DNA from: Ariolimax columbianus
Taxonomy: Eukaryota > Mollusca > Gastropoda > Stylommatophora > Arionidae
DNA: 64,000 nucleotides
Assembly (NCBI GenBank): GCA_036924085.1
Contig: JAVGWX010000007.1
Location: 68,086,185-68,150,184, forward strand
Direction: 5' to 3'
The position numbers and the translations under genes were made by a program. Below, one piece after another: positions 11,548-23,079 of this stretch. Position 1 is the stretch's first letter, and every line of letters begins with the position of its first letter. The notes beneath the pieces were generated by a model. It saw only the letters and a program-made list of their open reading frames with translations. It searched no databases and was not told the DNA's origin.

Positions 11548-11885
11548 TGTTGTTTCAAATGCACACAATGAGTAGGTTTACTCATTTGTACGCTCCGAAA
11601 AAGTGGTTGCAGTAGCTTTCCTCATATCCAGAGCGTGCTGATGAAGGTAGACCGGGGTCGTCTAGACGGTTGTGCTATGCGCGGCTTCATTTACGTGTCG
11701 CTCACTACTAGGGGGATCACGTGTATCTGTCATCTCGTTAGCCAGGCTGCCATGAATATAGCCCGTTTCTAGGGAAGGTTGCGAGGAAGCCGAGGTGAGA
11801 ATGGTGTATTTTACCTGACCGTGACTAACATGCCTAAATCAGTATGTTGCGTCTGTCCAGACGCTAGTCTTCCTCCCCGTCATGT
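11548..11885 (+). repeat. R3 dispersed repeat, plus orientation
   Basis: It shares with the copies at 13.2, 20.5, 22.3, 39.1 and 46.75 kb the blocks AGCTTTCCTCATAT, GGTTGTGCTATGC, GTGTCGCTCACTACTA, GGATCACGT and TATTTTACCTGACCGTGAC in the same order. Length is about 300-340 bases. I see no coding potential and no clear tRNA head, so it is either a SINE of unknown origin or a small non-autonomous DNA element. Confidence 0.8.
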
Positions 11886-12325
11886 CTGGTAAACACATAT
11901 GTAATACAGGTGTGTTGACATGTGGGTGGTCAAGTCTGGCAAATATTTACGTAATACAGGTGTGTGGTTTTGTGGATGATCAAGAAGAAAAAAAAAAGGA
12001 AAGATCGTCGGATGGCAGACACTGCCGATGGGGATTAAGTTATAGACTTGATTGTACGAGATCTCAATTGTCTGTGAAGTTGGGTGTCCAGGTCCCGTTG
12101 GCGTCTTTATCTTTCATAACTGTCACTCGAGACTGACAATAATCAACGGTGGGGGGTAGCTCTAAAAAAAAAAAGCAAACTTTCATGACTAGTTTTCACA
12201 TTATTTGGAGTCCCTTACGTGGATTAAAAGAGCTGATGCATAAAAGCTGCTTGTTCATATAGTACATACGAAGTGTGCAGGTTATTTTTCTATTTAATAC
12301 CGGTAGAATAAAAACTTACGCCGTA
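11886..12325. other. Short direct repeat, otherwise no recognised gene
   Basis: Just after R3 a short direct repeat is visible (AATACAGGTGTGT occurs at about 11905 and 11955). I see no coding sequence. Confidence 0.4.
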
Positions 12326-12402
12326 ATGAGGTTTTCAACCTGTATCCTCCATAGCGAGGATTCAAGAATGCTAACCGCTTGACCACCTGCTCCTCTAAGC
12401 TC
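12326..12402 (-). repeat. tRNA-derived SINE head (SINE-D)
   Basis: The minus strand shows an A box (TGGTCAAGCGG), an anticodon-arm-like region and a weak B box (AGGTTGAAAACC), followed by a T-rich segment AAGTTTTTATTCTACC. It is like the element at 105-182. The B box is degraded, so a working tRNA gene is unlikely. Confidence 0.45.
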
Positions 12403-13220
12403 TACCTTTTCAATATTTAAAAAAACAAACTCTTGAAACTTCGCCCACAAAATAAAAATCCGACAAATGAATACAGAACTCAAGTTACTTCCTTTCAAAC
12501 ATCTCCAAGTCACAAAGTCCCAGATCTTAGACGTTTCTGCCTAGAGTGACTTCTCAGTATGTCGGTAGAGTATCACATGTTGTCTAGACTAGGGTGGGTA
12601 ACTAGAGGTATACGTTTTCAGTTATTCCCCGTCGTCTAATAGATTTTCCCCATAGTCTTTGAAGAAGTATGATCTTATAACAGTGCAGAAGGGCTGAGAA
12701 ATAAGAATAGATTCTACTGTATTGATTTGGGGAGCAAGGATTTTAACAGCTTCAACATTTTAATGCAACTAAAGACAGCATGTCTTTAGTAATCTCGTCA
12801 AGTAAACGGTAAAGATTGTTTTAGCAGAAACTGATGTCGGAGATGAAGTGTTAAGAGATTTCGTTGTGGTGAGGTGACCAGTACTTTTTGTCTTTGTCGT
12901 GCCTTCTCTAATAGTAATCTGTGAACTTGTTTACAGCTGAGTCGACTAATGCGTGTCACTTACTCGGATCGAACGCATTATATTTGCCGCGAGAAGTGAG
13001 CGGTATATCATTCTTACTCTTTGACAATATCAAACATATTGCGCACTTTGTTTCAGCAAAGATTCCTAACAGGCCACCTGCACTGGTGATCATGTAGGCC
13101 AGGACGAGAAAACGTAGTGCTGTTAAAACCACCTGAACACATGCAGTTTTTGATAACACTGCGTTTTTTTTATCTTCAATAATGGAGAACTGTGACTCTA
13201 GTCCGGTCATGCACAACATA
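12403..13220. other. No recognised gene; one perfect hairpin
   Basis: An exact 10-bp stem (ACTAAAGACA / TGTCTTTAGT) with a 3-base loop lies at 12768-12790. No gene or repeat family is recognised. Confidence 0.45.
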
Positions 13221-13224
13221 CTGA

Positions 13225-13535
13225 TTAGGACGTCGCGTCAAGGTCAGGTACACTATACTGACAAATACCACAATCTCTCTTCCATGTAGTGTTCTCTAGA
13301 AACAAACTGTTTTTATGGCAGTCTAGCGGACGAGAAGTGGATCGACGGGATCTCCGTGGTAGTGAGAGTCACGCAGATGAAGTCAAGCATAGCACAACCG
13401 CCTGGGGGACTGCGGTCCAGTTTCATCAGCATTCTCGGAATATGAGGAAAGCTACTACAACCCGCAATCTAACGCCCGTTTTAGGGCGCACAAATAAGTA
13501 AACTTACTCATTGTGGCCATTCCACAACAACAACA
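13225..13535 (-). repeat. R3 dispersed repeat, minus orientation
   Basis: Reverse complement of the R3 order: TACACTATACTGACAAATAC, CACAATCTCTCTTCC, TAGTGAGAGTCACGCAGATG, AGGAAAGCTACTACAACCCG, then TACTCATTGTGGCCATTC at its other end. It matches the copies at 20.5 and 39.1 kb in the same orientation. Confidence 0.8.
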
Positions 13536-14204
13536 CCTCCAATGATGATGTTGAGATTAGGTTGCAGGGGGAATGTTTAGGATTGAAGAATTAAGGACGC
13601 TTACACCCACAGTCGTCACGTAGATTGTGCGAGCTAGCTTTTATTTTAAACCCGACATGAAAAACAAACTAAACCCAAGCACGGTTCGAGTCATTATCTT
13701 CTGATTACGATGTATGTGTCCTAACTACTCGATCACTTCCTATGCAGTTCCTGAAGTCTTATGACTTAAATAATAATAAAGGGATTCGAAGAACTAAAAC
13801 GCTTCAGTGTTTTCAAACAATAACTTGTATGTAAATACTTAAACTTTCAAGCATTTCTTCTCAGATCGCCACTACCCGTCTTTTGATTATTTCTTGTTTA
13901 TGTTTTGCCTGCCGGAGTGTAAACTGCAATGTCTTTAAGGAATGTGGAGGCAGAAGATTATTGTAGAGTAAGGGCCGGTTAGAAGATTACACTTATAAAT
14001 AGACAGACAGATGATTTATCGGTGTATAAAAAAAAAAATATCAATTTGAGTCGCTCTAATTATCCCATCATTGTAACACTTGATTAGAAATGTATGTGTG
14101 AGATTTGTTGTAGGAGAGGTCGCTGGACCAGTTACAAAGATGACATGCTCAACAAGAGTGGATCCTCAACACTTGAATTTACTTACTGACTTGCATTGTT
14201 CTGG
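13536..14204. other. No gene; weak tRNA-like patch at 13675-13745
   Basis: On the minus strand GATCGAGTAGTTAGGACA resembles the D-arm region of a tRNA-derived SINE, and GACTCGAACC a damaged B box. Otherwise nothing is recognised. Confidence 0.35.
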
Positions 14205-14810
14205 GCGGAATCTTCTTCTTCTTCTTCTTCATCGATCGACTGATGCTATGCTTCTAGTCCGGTGAGGTTCACGAAGGAGACTGTGCGTTTCTGGTCTTCG
14301 CCGGTCTTCCACAGCTTTCCGAGTATAGTCGCTTCCCCGGGCCAGACTACCTTTCTTTGGTCTACATAGGTAGGACATTCTCGCAGAATATGTTCTGCTG
14401 TTTATTTGGGTGCTCCACAATCGTACGTGGCAGTGTCTCTGAGACCCATTCTGTGGAGGTGGGCCTTGAGTCTACAATGTCCCTTTCTGAGACTGAAGAT
14501 CTATGTCTGCCCATCTCTGCCAAGTTTGTCTATGCTGTCATTTTCTGGCTTGTATTATGTGTGCTGTTCTCTCCTTTCTGTCCTCATGGATCATTTGATG
14601 AGTGTCTGCTTCTTTATAGCTCTGTGGATGGGGAATATGCTTGCCGTTACTTCCGGCTTTTGCGAGTTCATCTGCTTTCTCGTTTTCTGGACGACATCGT
14701 GTTTCCAATGTTTGACCACGTGAATTGCCCTGCCGTTTCCCCTCAACATGTCCTATTGGATTTCAGGAAGGTTTGGGCAGATCATCAAGTGCCCGTTTCC
14801 TTGAGCTGAG
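14205..14810 (-). pseudogene. Non-LTR retrotransposon 3' end (RNase H type), decayed
   Basis: The minus strand reads KGHCRLKAHLHRMGL, CDCGAP-like TYDCGAPK, then TAEHILRECPTYVDQR and a final VSFVNLTGLEA before a stop. A short (GAA)n tail follows (plus-strand CTT repeats near 14214-14231). The 'TGHxxLxxHLxRMGL ... CxCGxxxxTxEHILxxCP' order is the C-terminal zinc-knuckle region that follows RNase H in some LINEs. Upstream frames contain stops. It is a different subfamily from the copies at 27.1, 33.6, 39.7 and 61.4 kb but has the same type of tail. Confidence 0.7.
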
Positions 14811-15729
14811 AGTCCTTTGATGTGGATTGAAATCAACATGAGGGCTGTTGTATAATCCATAATGCCTCGGTAGCGAAAGGATTGGTCAACTTAAAAGTTA
14901 AAAATGGATGCCGACTTGAACTGAGAACAAAGCAAAAGTTCCTATATTTGTTGTTGTTTTTCAAACATGAGCTCCCGATTCTTCAACAGTCAATTATGCC
15001 TTCTACCTGCATGGACTATTATCAGTCGCTGCTCTTTACTACTTGGCACAGTTCTCTTTATAGTTCCACGTGCAGATTGACATTATCTTTTCATTAATAT
15101 GGTGCACATTTATTCATGTTTCATCTAGATACACAATATTTTAATTTCCTTTACGCATTACGCTTATTTCCAGTAAATATATATAACAGCAATATATGAG
15201 AATTTGTATAAATTATATTTCTACCGCCTGTATGATTGTGCAATGTAATTACAGTTTTCCATAGCGTAGTGTTAGGGATATTATTGGCGTTGTTCTTTCT
15301 TTGTTAAATTCCTTAGGGTAAATGCTTTTTTAGAAAGGAACATTCTATAAATTTCTCGTTTTGTATCTTTTTTTTATGAAGCGCTCAACATTATTGTTTC
15401 TTCATCGGTCTCCGGTCGTATTTGTAGAGAGACTGCCATGTTCTAGTGTCCAGCTTGAGAATGATCTACTGCTTATACCAAGATCATGTAATGTTCTTTT
15501 CTCTGTGTTTGAAATTATGTTTTACAGAAATGCACGTTTAGTCTCACAGAAGAAATATTTATACAATGTAAGTGCTGTTTTTGAGTGCAACGAATTTAGC
15601 TGTAAATCTCATTCAAATAATAAGGGCACTATAAATTTAAATTACGCATTAACAAGTAGAAGAGAATTATGATAACAACGGTGCGCCTTAAATTTGTGGC
15701 GGATCTTGATACTTTCAGTGTAATAGAGG
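14811..15729. other. AT-rich, no recognised gene
   Basis: Short plus-strand frames of up to about 100 codons (for example 15361-15672) have no motif and look like chance reading of AT-rich sequence. Confidence 0.4.
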
Positions 15730-15975
15730 GGGACGGAATGGGCTAGTGGTTAAGTGACACGGCTCACAATCAGAAGGTGCTGAGTTCGATTCCCAACACA
15801 GCAGCGGCCGTTACCCCGGGGAAGCAAAAATTTAGAAATGCAGGAGGAAGCAGACCCTTACATAAAATGCATGCTGAGCCGACAGACGCAAAATAAAAAC
15901 CACTGTGCAACGCACACCGCCTTTGTGGATTAGAAAAATAAGGCGAACGCAAAAGAAAAAAAAAAGAAGAAAAAT
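15730..15975 (+). mobile_element. SINE-A copy, plus orientation
   Basis: It begins GGGACGGAATGGGCTAGTGG, has the A-box and B-box pair (GTTCGATTCCC), then the family body and an A-rich tail (AAAGAAAAAAAAAAGAAG). The flanks carry an imperfect duplication, TGTAATAGA before and TGCAATAGT after, which I treat as tentative. The Phe-rich minus-strand frame over its tail is an artefact. Confidence 0.9.
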
Positions 15976-16925
15976 TGCAATAGTAGTGAGCCTTTACAGT
16001 TTTCCGTAAAACTATGTGCAATATAGAGGACCTGTCCCGCACATTGCCAAACATGGGAGTGGCCCATGTCTCCTTTCATCAGTAGATGACTACATACATA
16101 CATGCATGCAAATAAATGCACAATGTCTATAAATGTGTACGCATAAACATACACACACCAATATATATTTATATATATATACCCACACACAATTTGATAG
16201 TATCGCTGCAGCTTATTTTGTTAAATCTCCTGCAGTATGTTGTAATCTGGTGCATTAGAAAAGTAGCTGAGTAGAGAGGTATGTTGCCCACAGACTAACA
16301 TAATAACCAGCCTGTAAGCTTGTGTTACTCATTTTCTGTCTCATTCTAGTTCTCATAATTATAGCATTCTGGAGCACAATAGCATGAAAACAAAGCCTAA
16401 ATCGATAGCAGGGATCTGTTGTGCAGAAAATATATATCCCAGTAAATGAGAGATAACCACAGACCTCGTGCTGAAAACACAGAGCTCGGTCATGACTGGG
16501 AACAAGGAAAGACAGCCAAAAATGGCAAAAAGGATTAGGTGAGCTCAGGAGGGGTATTAGCCATTATCGACTCTTTGTGCATGTCAAGAATGTAATGCGT
16601 CTTCATAAACCTGGCATCACCCGACTATTACCGGGGTCCGAAAGGGTAACAAAGAATAGTTAAACTTCAATCTGTTAGACGTGTCATGAGAAACGATTTT
16701 GGAGGGTTGAGGCATGGGGGCTGGCAGACAATTTACACAACACAATTTTGTCAACTAAAGGGACAAATACAACTCAACCAACAAAATACAGAAAATAAGG
16801 TAGGGATCTGAAGTGGACAAATCCGGATATGAACAAACCAAGTGCATTTGTTAAAGGTATATCTATCGTCCATGTGAGGCTGATTCAGTTTTTTATCGAT
16901 TTGATTTATAACCCTGGTATGAAAT
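15976..16925. other. No gene; short CA/TA microsatellite at ~16150-16193
   Basis: Contains alternating CATACACACACC and TATATATATA stretches. The rest shows no recognised feature before the retrotransposon relic that starts near 16.93 kb. Confidence 0.4.
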
Positions 16926-16929
16926 TATG

Positions 16930-19390
16930 TTACATGGAGTGAAATCAGATGCCATACACGAATTAAGGGACAATATAGGCGGAGATGCTTGGCTGTCTTT
17001 CTTTTTCACCTCCCTTTTTCACCTCCTTGACAACTTGGTCTCGGAAAGCGCACCAGGCAGCAACGGGATCCCACCTGATTTGAACAAAAACTGTGAACGT
17101 GCACTCTTGCAACCGCTGTGTATAATGGTATACCAGCGCTGGAAAGAGGCCATTATACTTCAACATATGAAATATGCTCAGAATGTAACTTTACACAAAA
17201 AACAAAGGCGATACAAGTATAAGTGACTGTAATAACCATCGATGTGTCTCTCTGCTCGGTGTTGTAGGCCAAGTCTTCGCCGGATACAAAAATTGACTGA
17301 GCGTGAGTAGTATACGGGGTCACAATGTGGATTCTGGTCTGGAAAGTCAACAACTGACATGATTTTCTCTCTTCGGCAACATCAGGAAAAGTCACTTGAC
17401 AAGAATCAGCTCTTTTGTATAGCCTTCATTGACCAGACAAATGCATTTTATTTGGTTAATAGGGATGTACTTCAAAATTATATCTAAAGTAGGCTGCCCA
17501 AGCAAACTGCTACTACTAATAATATCGTTCCATGAAGGCATGAAAGGAGCAGTCCAATTTTCTGGTAGCATATCACAACCATTTGGTATTCGAAGTGGTA
17601 CTAAGCAAAGTTGCGTTCTGACCATGACACTGATGAGAATATTCTTTGCTTTATTACGAAAGCATGAATTTGGTAACGCAAATGAAGGAATCAGCCTACT
17701 AGGTCGGATAGTCGGTTGTTTAACATTGCATGACTCAAGGTCAAAACGAAGATAAGGGACTTGCTTTTCGCTGATGATGCTGCAATTGTCACCCACAGTC
17801 AGCTGGAACTTCAGAGCTTTATAGATCTCCTCTCCCAGGCTTGTATTTAATGCTTTTGGTCTCATAATAAGTCACACCAAAACAAATTTGCTGTGACAGG
17901 AAGTAGATAGCACGGCAACTCTTAGCATCGATAATTATGAACTGGCAAATCTACACCAATTCACATATCCGGGATTCCTCATTAACGATACGCTCTCTCT
18001 AGATCCAGAAATAGATAGTAGCATTAGCAACGCTGCTGCTACATTTGCTCGCTTCACAACGCGTGCCTGTGGAAAGCAGAAACTCACAATTAAAATTAAG
18101 GCCATGGTGTACAATGCATGTGTCGATACCACGCTTCTGTATGGTAGCGAGACTTTGGAAACCTATGCCAAGGTAGCGAGACTTTGGAAACCTATGCCAG
18201 GGTAGCGAGACTGGAAACCTATGCCAAGGTAGCGAGACTTTGGAAACCTATGCCAAGGTAGCGAGACTGGAAACATATGCCAAGGTTGCGAGACTTTGGA
18301 AACCTATGCCAAGGTAGCGAGACTGGAAACATATGCCAAGGTAGCGAGACTGGAAACATATGCCAAGGTAGCGAGACTGGAAACCTATGTCAAGGTAGCG
18401 AGACTTTGGAAACATATGCCAAGGTAGCGAGACTGGAAACCTATGCCAAGGTAGCGAGACTGGAAACCTATGCCAAGGTAGCGAGACTGGAAACCTATGC
18501 CAAGGTAGCGAGACTGGAAACCTATGCCAAGGTAGCGAGACTGGAAACATATGCCAAGGTAGCGAGACTGGAAACATATGCCAAGGTAGCGAGACTGGAA
18601 ACATATGCCAAGGTAGCGAGACTGGAAACCTATGCCAAGGTAGCGAGACTGGAAACATATGCCAAGGTAGCGAGACTGGAAACCTATGCCAAGGTAGGGA
18701 GACTGGAAACATACGCCAAGGTAGCGAGACTGGAAACATATGCCAAGGTAGCGAGACTGGAAATCTATGCCAAGGTAGCGAGACTGGAAACTATGCCAAG
18801 GTAGCGAGACTGGAAACCTATGCCAAGGTAGCGAAGCTGGAAACCCATGCTAAGGTAGCGAGACTGGAAACCTATGCTAAGGTAGTGTGACTTTGGAAAC
18901 ATATGCCAAGGTAGCGAGACTGGAAACCTATGCCAAGGTAGCGAGACTGGAAACCTATGCCAAGGTAGCGAGACTGGAAACCTATGCCAAGGTAGTGTGA
19001 CTTTGGAAACCTATGCCCAAAAAAACGGACATGCTTGGAAATATATGAAGGGACAGAGGTGCACTCTCGACTCGCACAGGTCTTCCAAACATGCTCTCCT
19101 TGGACTGCGAAAATTATGATTGCTCATGTTCGTCGCATGGAATATGGTCGCAAATGTAAAGATATCCTCCACAGACAGCAGGAGAACAGTCGACCGACCA
19201 CAGTCGAGATTCATAGTTGAGTGCAAGCGTGATTTGAAGACCTCGGACATGAGTCTGACATCCTAGAAAGACGAAGCTGCCGACCGATCAAAGTGCAGAT
19301 GCACCCAGAATGGTCACATCACGCTTGGCGAAAAGAAGCTCTTGCAACACGGAGAAGTGAAACGACAAAGGAGAAAGATAACAAAACAAG
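16930..19390 (+). pseudogene. LINE reverse transcriptase relic split by minisatellite C
   Basis: In order on the plus strand the translation gives SAPGSNGIPPDL, ALLQPLCIMVYQRW, KVGCPSKLLLLIISFHEG, VQFSGSISQPFGIRSG, LFADDAA (from frame-shifted text near 17765), QFTYPGFLINDTLSL, KIKAMVYNACVDTTLLYG-S-E-T, and after the array HVRRMEYGRKCKDIL. This is the full post-palm order of a widespread animal LINE reverse transcriptase. The YADD-like core and the 'TLLYGSET' block are recognisable. Several frameshifts and deletions separate the blocks, so it cannot make protein. The reading is interrupted within SETLETYAK by about 850 bases of tandem repeat whose unit is that same sequence. Confidence 0.85.
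18150..19018 (+). repeat. Minisatellite array C, 27 bp (some 30 bp) unit, ~31 copies
   Basis: The unit GGTAGCGAGACTGGAAACCT plus ATGCCAA repeats head to tail. Copies containing CTTTGG instead of CTGG are 30 bases long and sit mainly at the two ends. The first copy is the retrotransposon's own LYGSETLETYAK codons, so the array grew from the host element. Because 27 is a multiple of three it stays open in frame on both strands, giving runs of (ETYAKVARL) on plus; that is not evidence of a gene. Confidence 0.96.
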
Positions 19391-19912
19391 ATAAGTATAT
19401 AGTTTTATTTAGCGCTCCGTGTCGTTCCATCTTACAATCAGACATGTCTGAAAGGGGTTGCTATGCTATAACGCTGACGAACTCAAGCTAATCATTCTTC
19501 ATCCACCTCGCCTTTCTCTCCTACCCCTGTGATGTTCCCGCTCGCATGGTAGAGAGCTGATATTACCGGTCAATATTCTGGAGCACAATGTTGTTTGGAT
19601 ACACAGACTAGGACGTCGCTTCTCTCCTTTCACGCAATTTCCTGCCCGCGGCTATAGAAGATCCTACTACCCTAGATCGTTAGATAAGAAAAATGTGAGA
19701 ACATATTTCTACCGGCGATGTCAAAAGCTATTACCGTATACCACATATTGAGGGAAATAACCCGTCTACAAATTAAGGAAAACGTAATTACGATCGAGCT
19801 TTTCTGGCTCGAGGGCACGATACACTCCCCGGTCATCCTCTTATCCTACTGTTCTTCAAACTCGAAGAAGCTTTGTGTGTATACGAGTGTTAAAGTGTTT
19901 GAGCAAGAGTGG
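19391..19912. other. No recognised gene
   Basis: Follows the end of the retrotransposon relic. No motif or family member is seen. Confidence 0.4.
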
Positions 19913-19944
19913 TATATATATATATACACACGCACGCACGCACG

Positions 19945-19988
<44 letters not shown>

Positions 19989-20004
19989 CACGCACGCACG
20001 CACG

Positions 20005-20082
<78 letters not shown>
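19913..20082. repeat. Compound TA / CACG / CA microsatellite
   Basis: Two successive copies of a block made of (TA)n, (CACG)n-type and (CA)n runs are followed by a long (TA)n. Frames across it give Tyr-Ile or His-Thr repeats on all strands and are not genes. The long (TA)n can extrude a cruciform. Confidence 0.97.
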
Positions 20083-20084
<2 letters not shown>

Positions 20085-20457
20085 CTCCGTTATTTTCATT
20101 GATAAAAATCCGGGCGACAAGAGTTCACATTCTGTAGCTTCTACTACTGTTCTGAAATTGTCCCCTGTCTTCATCAGGTACCCATTTACTGCTGGCTCGA
20201 CTGGAAGACGTGCCCGGTTTACCAAATTAAGCACCGATTGACTCGAACCTTGTATGTTGGGATCATATGTAATTGTATATGCATTTAGGTGTAATCTTTA
20301 TTGTCATATATGGCAGGTCGCACGACCAGGACAGTAAACTCCAAGAGAAAAATTCGGTCTGTGGTTCGAATATTTTAGTCTCGCCAATAGAAGAAAAAAG
20401 ATTATAGAAAACATCAACAACGAGAGAGAGCAAAAGAGAGATACATTTTTATATCGT
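20083..20457. other. No recognised gene
   Basis: Unique-looking stretch between the microsatellite and an R3 copy. Confidence 0.35.
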
Positions 20458-20760
20458 TTTTACTGACCAGGTCGTCGCGCCAGGATCAGTCGTAATATAC
20501 TGACAAGACCACACCTCTTTCGTGTAGCGTTTCCTGGAACAGGCCACTTTGTTAAAGGTAGTCTGGCAAAATGTGGATCAACGTGAGCCTCGAAGCGGTG
20601 AGGTGCACAGATGAAGCCAAGGATAACACAAAAGCCTGGTGGATCTCTGCCCACCTTCATTAGCATGCTCGTGATGTGAGAAAGCTACTGCAACCCGTTC
20701 CTAAATGCACTTTTCAGGGCGCAATTAAACATACTCATAGTGAGCATTCAACAACAGCAA
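20458..20760 (-). repeat. R3 dispersed repeat, minus orientation
   Basis: Matches the 13.2 kb copy: TACTGACAAGACCACACCTC, TAGCGTTTCCTGGAACAGG, GTGGATCAACGTGAGCC, ATGAGAAAGCTACTGCAACCCG and CATACTCATAGTGAGCATTC run in the same order. Confidence 0.8.
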
Positions 20761-21500
20761 AACAACTTAACATCTCTTTAATTATTTATTGTGTACTAGA
20801 AAATTACCTTAGGCTCTTACATTTTCGCCCTGCTTCAAAATTACAAAGCTTGTATGGCAATAAAAGAGCAGACATCATGAATTGGAAAGCGCCAATTGTG
20901 TAGACATATATATATGTATATGGATAGCGTAGGCACATTAATATTAGTCTAGAACCGCCTAATTGGTGATGCTCCAACAATGGATCAACTAGCGATCAAA
21001 TGATCGATTACAGGAATTTGACATCAAACGTGAGTCGAGCGGGAAGGGTACGTGAGAAGACGTAGAACGAGTTTATGCTACCAGCGAGCTACAGAAACCA
21101 TTCTATATTTACACGATTCGCCCTTTGCTGACAGTTTCTGTGCACCTATTCGTCAGTCTAGAGTGCATTGATGCCGATTCGGCATAACTTAACCCCAAGA
21201 TCCTTACCGATTGTGGATAACATAACATCAAAGTTACAATATTGCGTGCAGGTTAGTTCATTTATGCGTATTTGTATGGTGTCCCTGGTGATAATCTTTT
21301 GGTCGTAACATAGGTTCCGCTCTTGTTTCTGTTCCAGAACGATATCGAACCATACCCATCTATATTTTTTACACAATACTGCGCGCATTAATTTGATACA
21401 TGATCTCAGCGTGCTTGTAAAGCGGTACGCATGTACTTTAGTGCATATGATCTGCAATGAACGTGTTGAGGAGACTCATTTGGGTTTAGACTTAAAGATA
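20761..21500. other. No recognised gene
   Basis: A 99-codon minus frame (21158-21457) has no recognisable motif. Nothing else is supported. Confidence 0.35.
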
Positions 21501-21504
21501 TTCT

Positions 21505-21800
21505 TCTTCTTCGGCGTTTGTCTTGAATAGGGCGTTGTATCGTAGTTTATAGCATAGGCTGCGGTATCTCAGTCCTCGAACCGACACATCCAATTACAGC
21601 TAGCTCTTTTGAGTACTGAGTTTGCCTTCCCCCTGTTATCCCCATTCCTTGGACAGACTATACTAGTGCAGCCTGTTTCCAGGGTCGCCATGTGGGGGCA
21701 CAATAGGGTCTTGTTAGCTGTGATTCGTTGACCCTGATGCAAACAGCCAGCTTGCTGCTATCAGCTCATGCACTGCTGCATATCGACCCCATTTACAAAT
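21505..21800 (-). mobile_element. SINE-B copy, minus orientation
   Basis: Read on the minus strand it runs from GGGGTCGATATGCAGCA through AGACCCTATTGTGC, AGTCTGTCCAAGGAATGG, GGATGTGTCGGTTCGAGG and CTACGATACAACGCCCTATT to a short GAAGAAGAA tail at 21505-21515. It is nearly full length and defines the family's 5' part. Confidence 0.8.
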
Positions 21801-22300
21801 GTAACATATTTTATATGTACATATAAACATAGTCCCATAGCACACACTGCTATCTGGGACTAAGTGGTAAAGACTTCATTGTACTCTCAACATTGCTTTG
21901 CATTTCTTTGCCGAAGTAATTTTATCCATTCGTTGCCCTCGTTCACCTTCCCAAGCTAGAAGTCATGAACCCATTTACGGCTGAGTAGACTAGAAATTGA
22001 ACCGTGCTACCCATGCCGTAAGATACAAGCGCTAAAACAGCTGTTGTTCATGCAGCTTTAATATTCGCTTATAGGCTTACAAAGCATCAACAGTTGGGAG
22101 AATTTTGTTGCATTATTATATATCAGCAGAGATATCATCCTCGCTAACCTCTTCTAACAAACAATGGGAATATCGAATTTTTATTTGATGGCCCGTATAT
22201 GACTTAAAGTGTTTGTGATATACATAAAAAGTTGTATTTCTTGTATACTATCCACTTTTAAACAAACGGTTAACAGAAAACACTGTTATATATGGGAGGC
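21801..22300. other. No gene; fragment shared with 26.5 and 28.9 kb
   Basis: The phrase AGTCCCATAGCACACAC near 21830 recurs at about 26500 and 28925, marking a further low-copy dispersed repeat that I could not delimit. Confidence 0.4.
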
Positions 22301-22304
22301 AGCT

Positions 22305-22575
22305 GGGCCTAGGAGTAAAACGTCACATTCCGGGTTTGCAGATGACGATCCTCCAGGCGGGTTGTGCTATGCTTGGCTTCGCATGCATGCCGCTCACTAC
22401 TACGGGAATCACGTCGATCCACAACTTGTCCGACAGACTTGACTGGAAACAGCATGCTTCCAGGGAACGCTACATGGAAGAGAGATACTGGTCTTGGTCA
22501 GTATATTGTGCCTGACCCTGACGGACGTTCTGGTCAGTTTGCTGTCCCTTCTGACCAGTCTATCGTCTCAGTTTC
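22305..22575 (+). repeat. R3 dispersed repeat, plus orientation
   Basis: Has GGTTGTGCTATGCTTGGCTT, GCCGCTCACTACTACGGGAA and the trailing TATTGTGCCTGACCCTGACG block of the family. The 5' part is shorter than in the 46.75 kb copy. Confidence 0.75.
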
Positions 22576-22853
22576 ACATTTTATATAAGAATATGTGCAC
22601 GGTGATTTTACAAAATGTTAACACTTACATAGCACTTCTGACATTGCTGCAGAGGTGGTCCACTTTTCGCCATCGTCGTCTGAACATTTCTGGAACCTTC
22701 ACCACATGTTCTACAGAGACCGGATGTGCATTTATGGTGGTATTGTTGTCATGACATATGTAATTCTCTCACGGAGATCGTGTGGCTTGATATAATAAAA
22801 ATCCGTTCTTTTGCCATATAAGTGTTAACATTTTTTGGAACAATTCTGTGTAT

Positions 22854-22856
<3 letters not shown>

Positions 22857-22927
<71 letters not shown>

Positions 22928-22976
22928 TTATTTATTCACACACACACACACGCGCGCGCGCACGCACGCACACACA
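22857..22976. repeat. (TA)n-(CA)n-(CG)n microsatellite, left flank of mariner
   Basis: About 30 TA units, then TTTATTTATTTATTC, then CA, CG and CACG runs directly abut the left inverted repeat of the mariner element. A mirror image of this order lies outside the right inverted repeat. Confidence 0.95.
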
Positions 22977-23049
22977 CAAGGGACTTGTCATAAGTCTTTT
23001 TTCTGACCATGAAGGAGTGTGAGGAGAAAGTTTAAATTTGGCACAGTGC
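22977..23049 (+). repeat. mariner left terminal inverted repeat
   Basis: Begins CAAGGGACTTGTCATAAGTC and ends TTTAAATTTGGCACAG. It pairs with 24117-24189 in inverted orientation. The first 20 bases are identical in the two copies. Confidence 0.9.
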
Positions 23050-23079
23050 TTATTCCTTCTCAATGTAGCCACCACCTGA

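Noticed and set aside
18248..18804. Repeat protein genes (ETYAKVARL or PVSLPWHRF repeats) in array C
   Set aside because: Explained by a 27-bp unit (nine codons) inside a dead retrotransposon; the frame is open on both strands for that reason only.
19718..20241. Tyr-Ile and His-Thr repeat proteins
   Set aside because: Translations of the TA/CA microsatellite on both strands.
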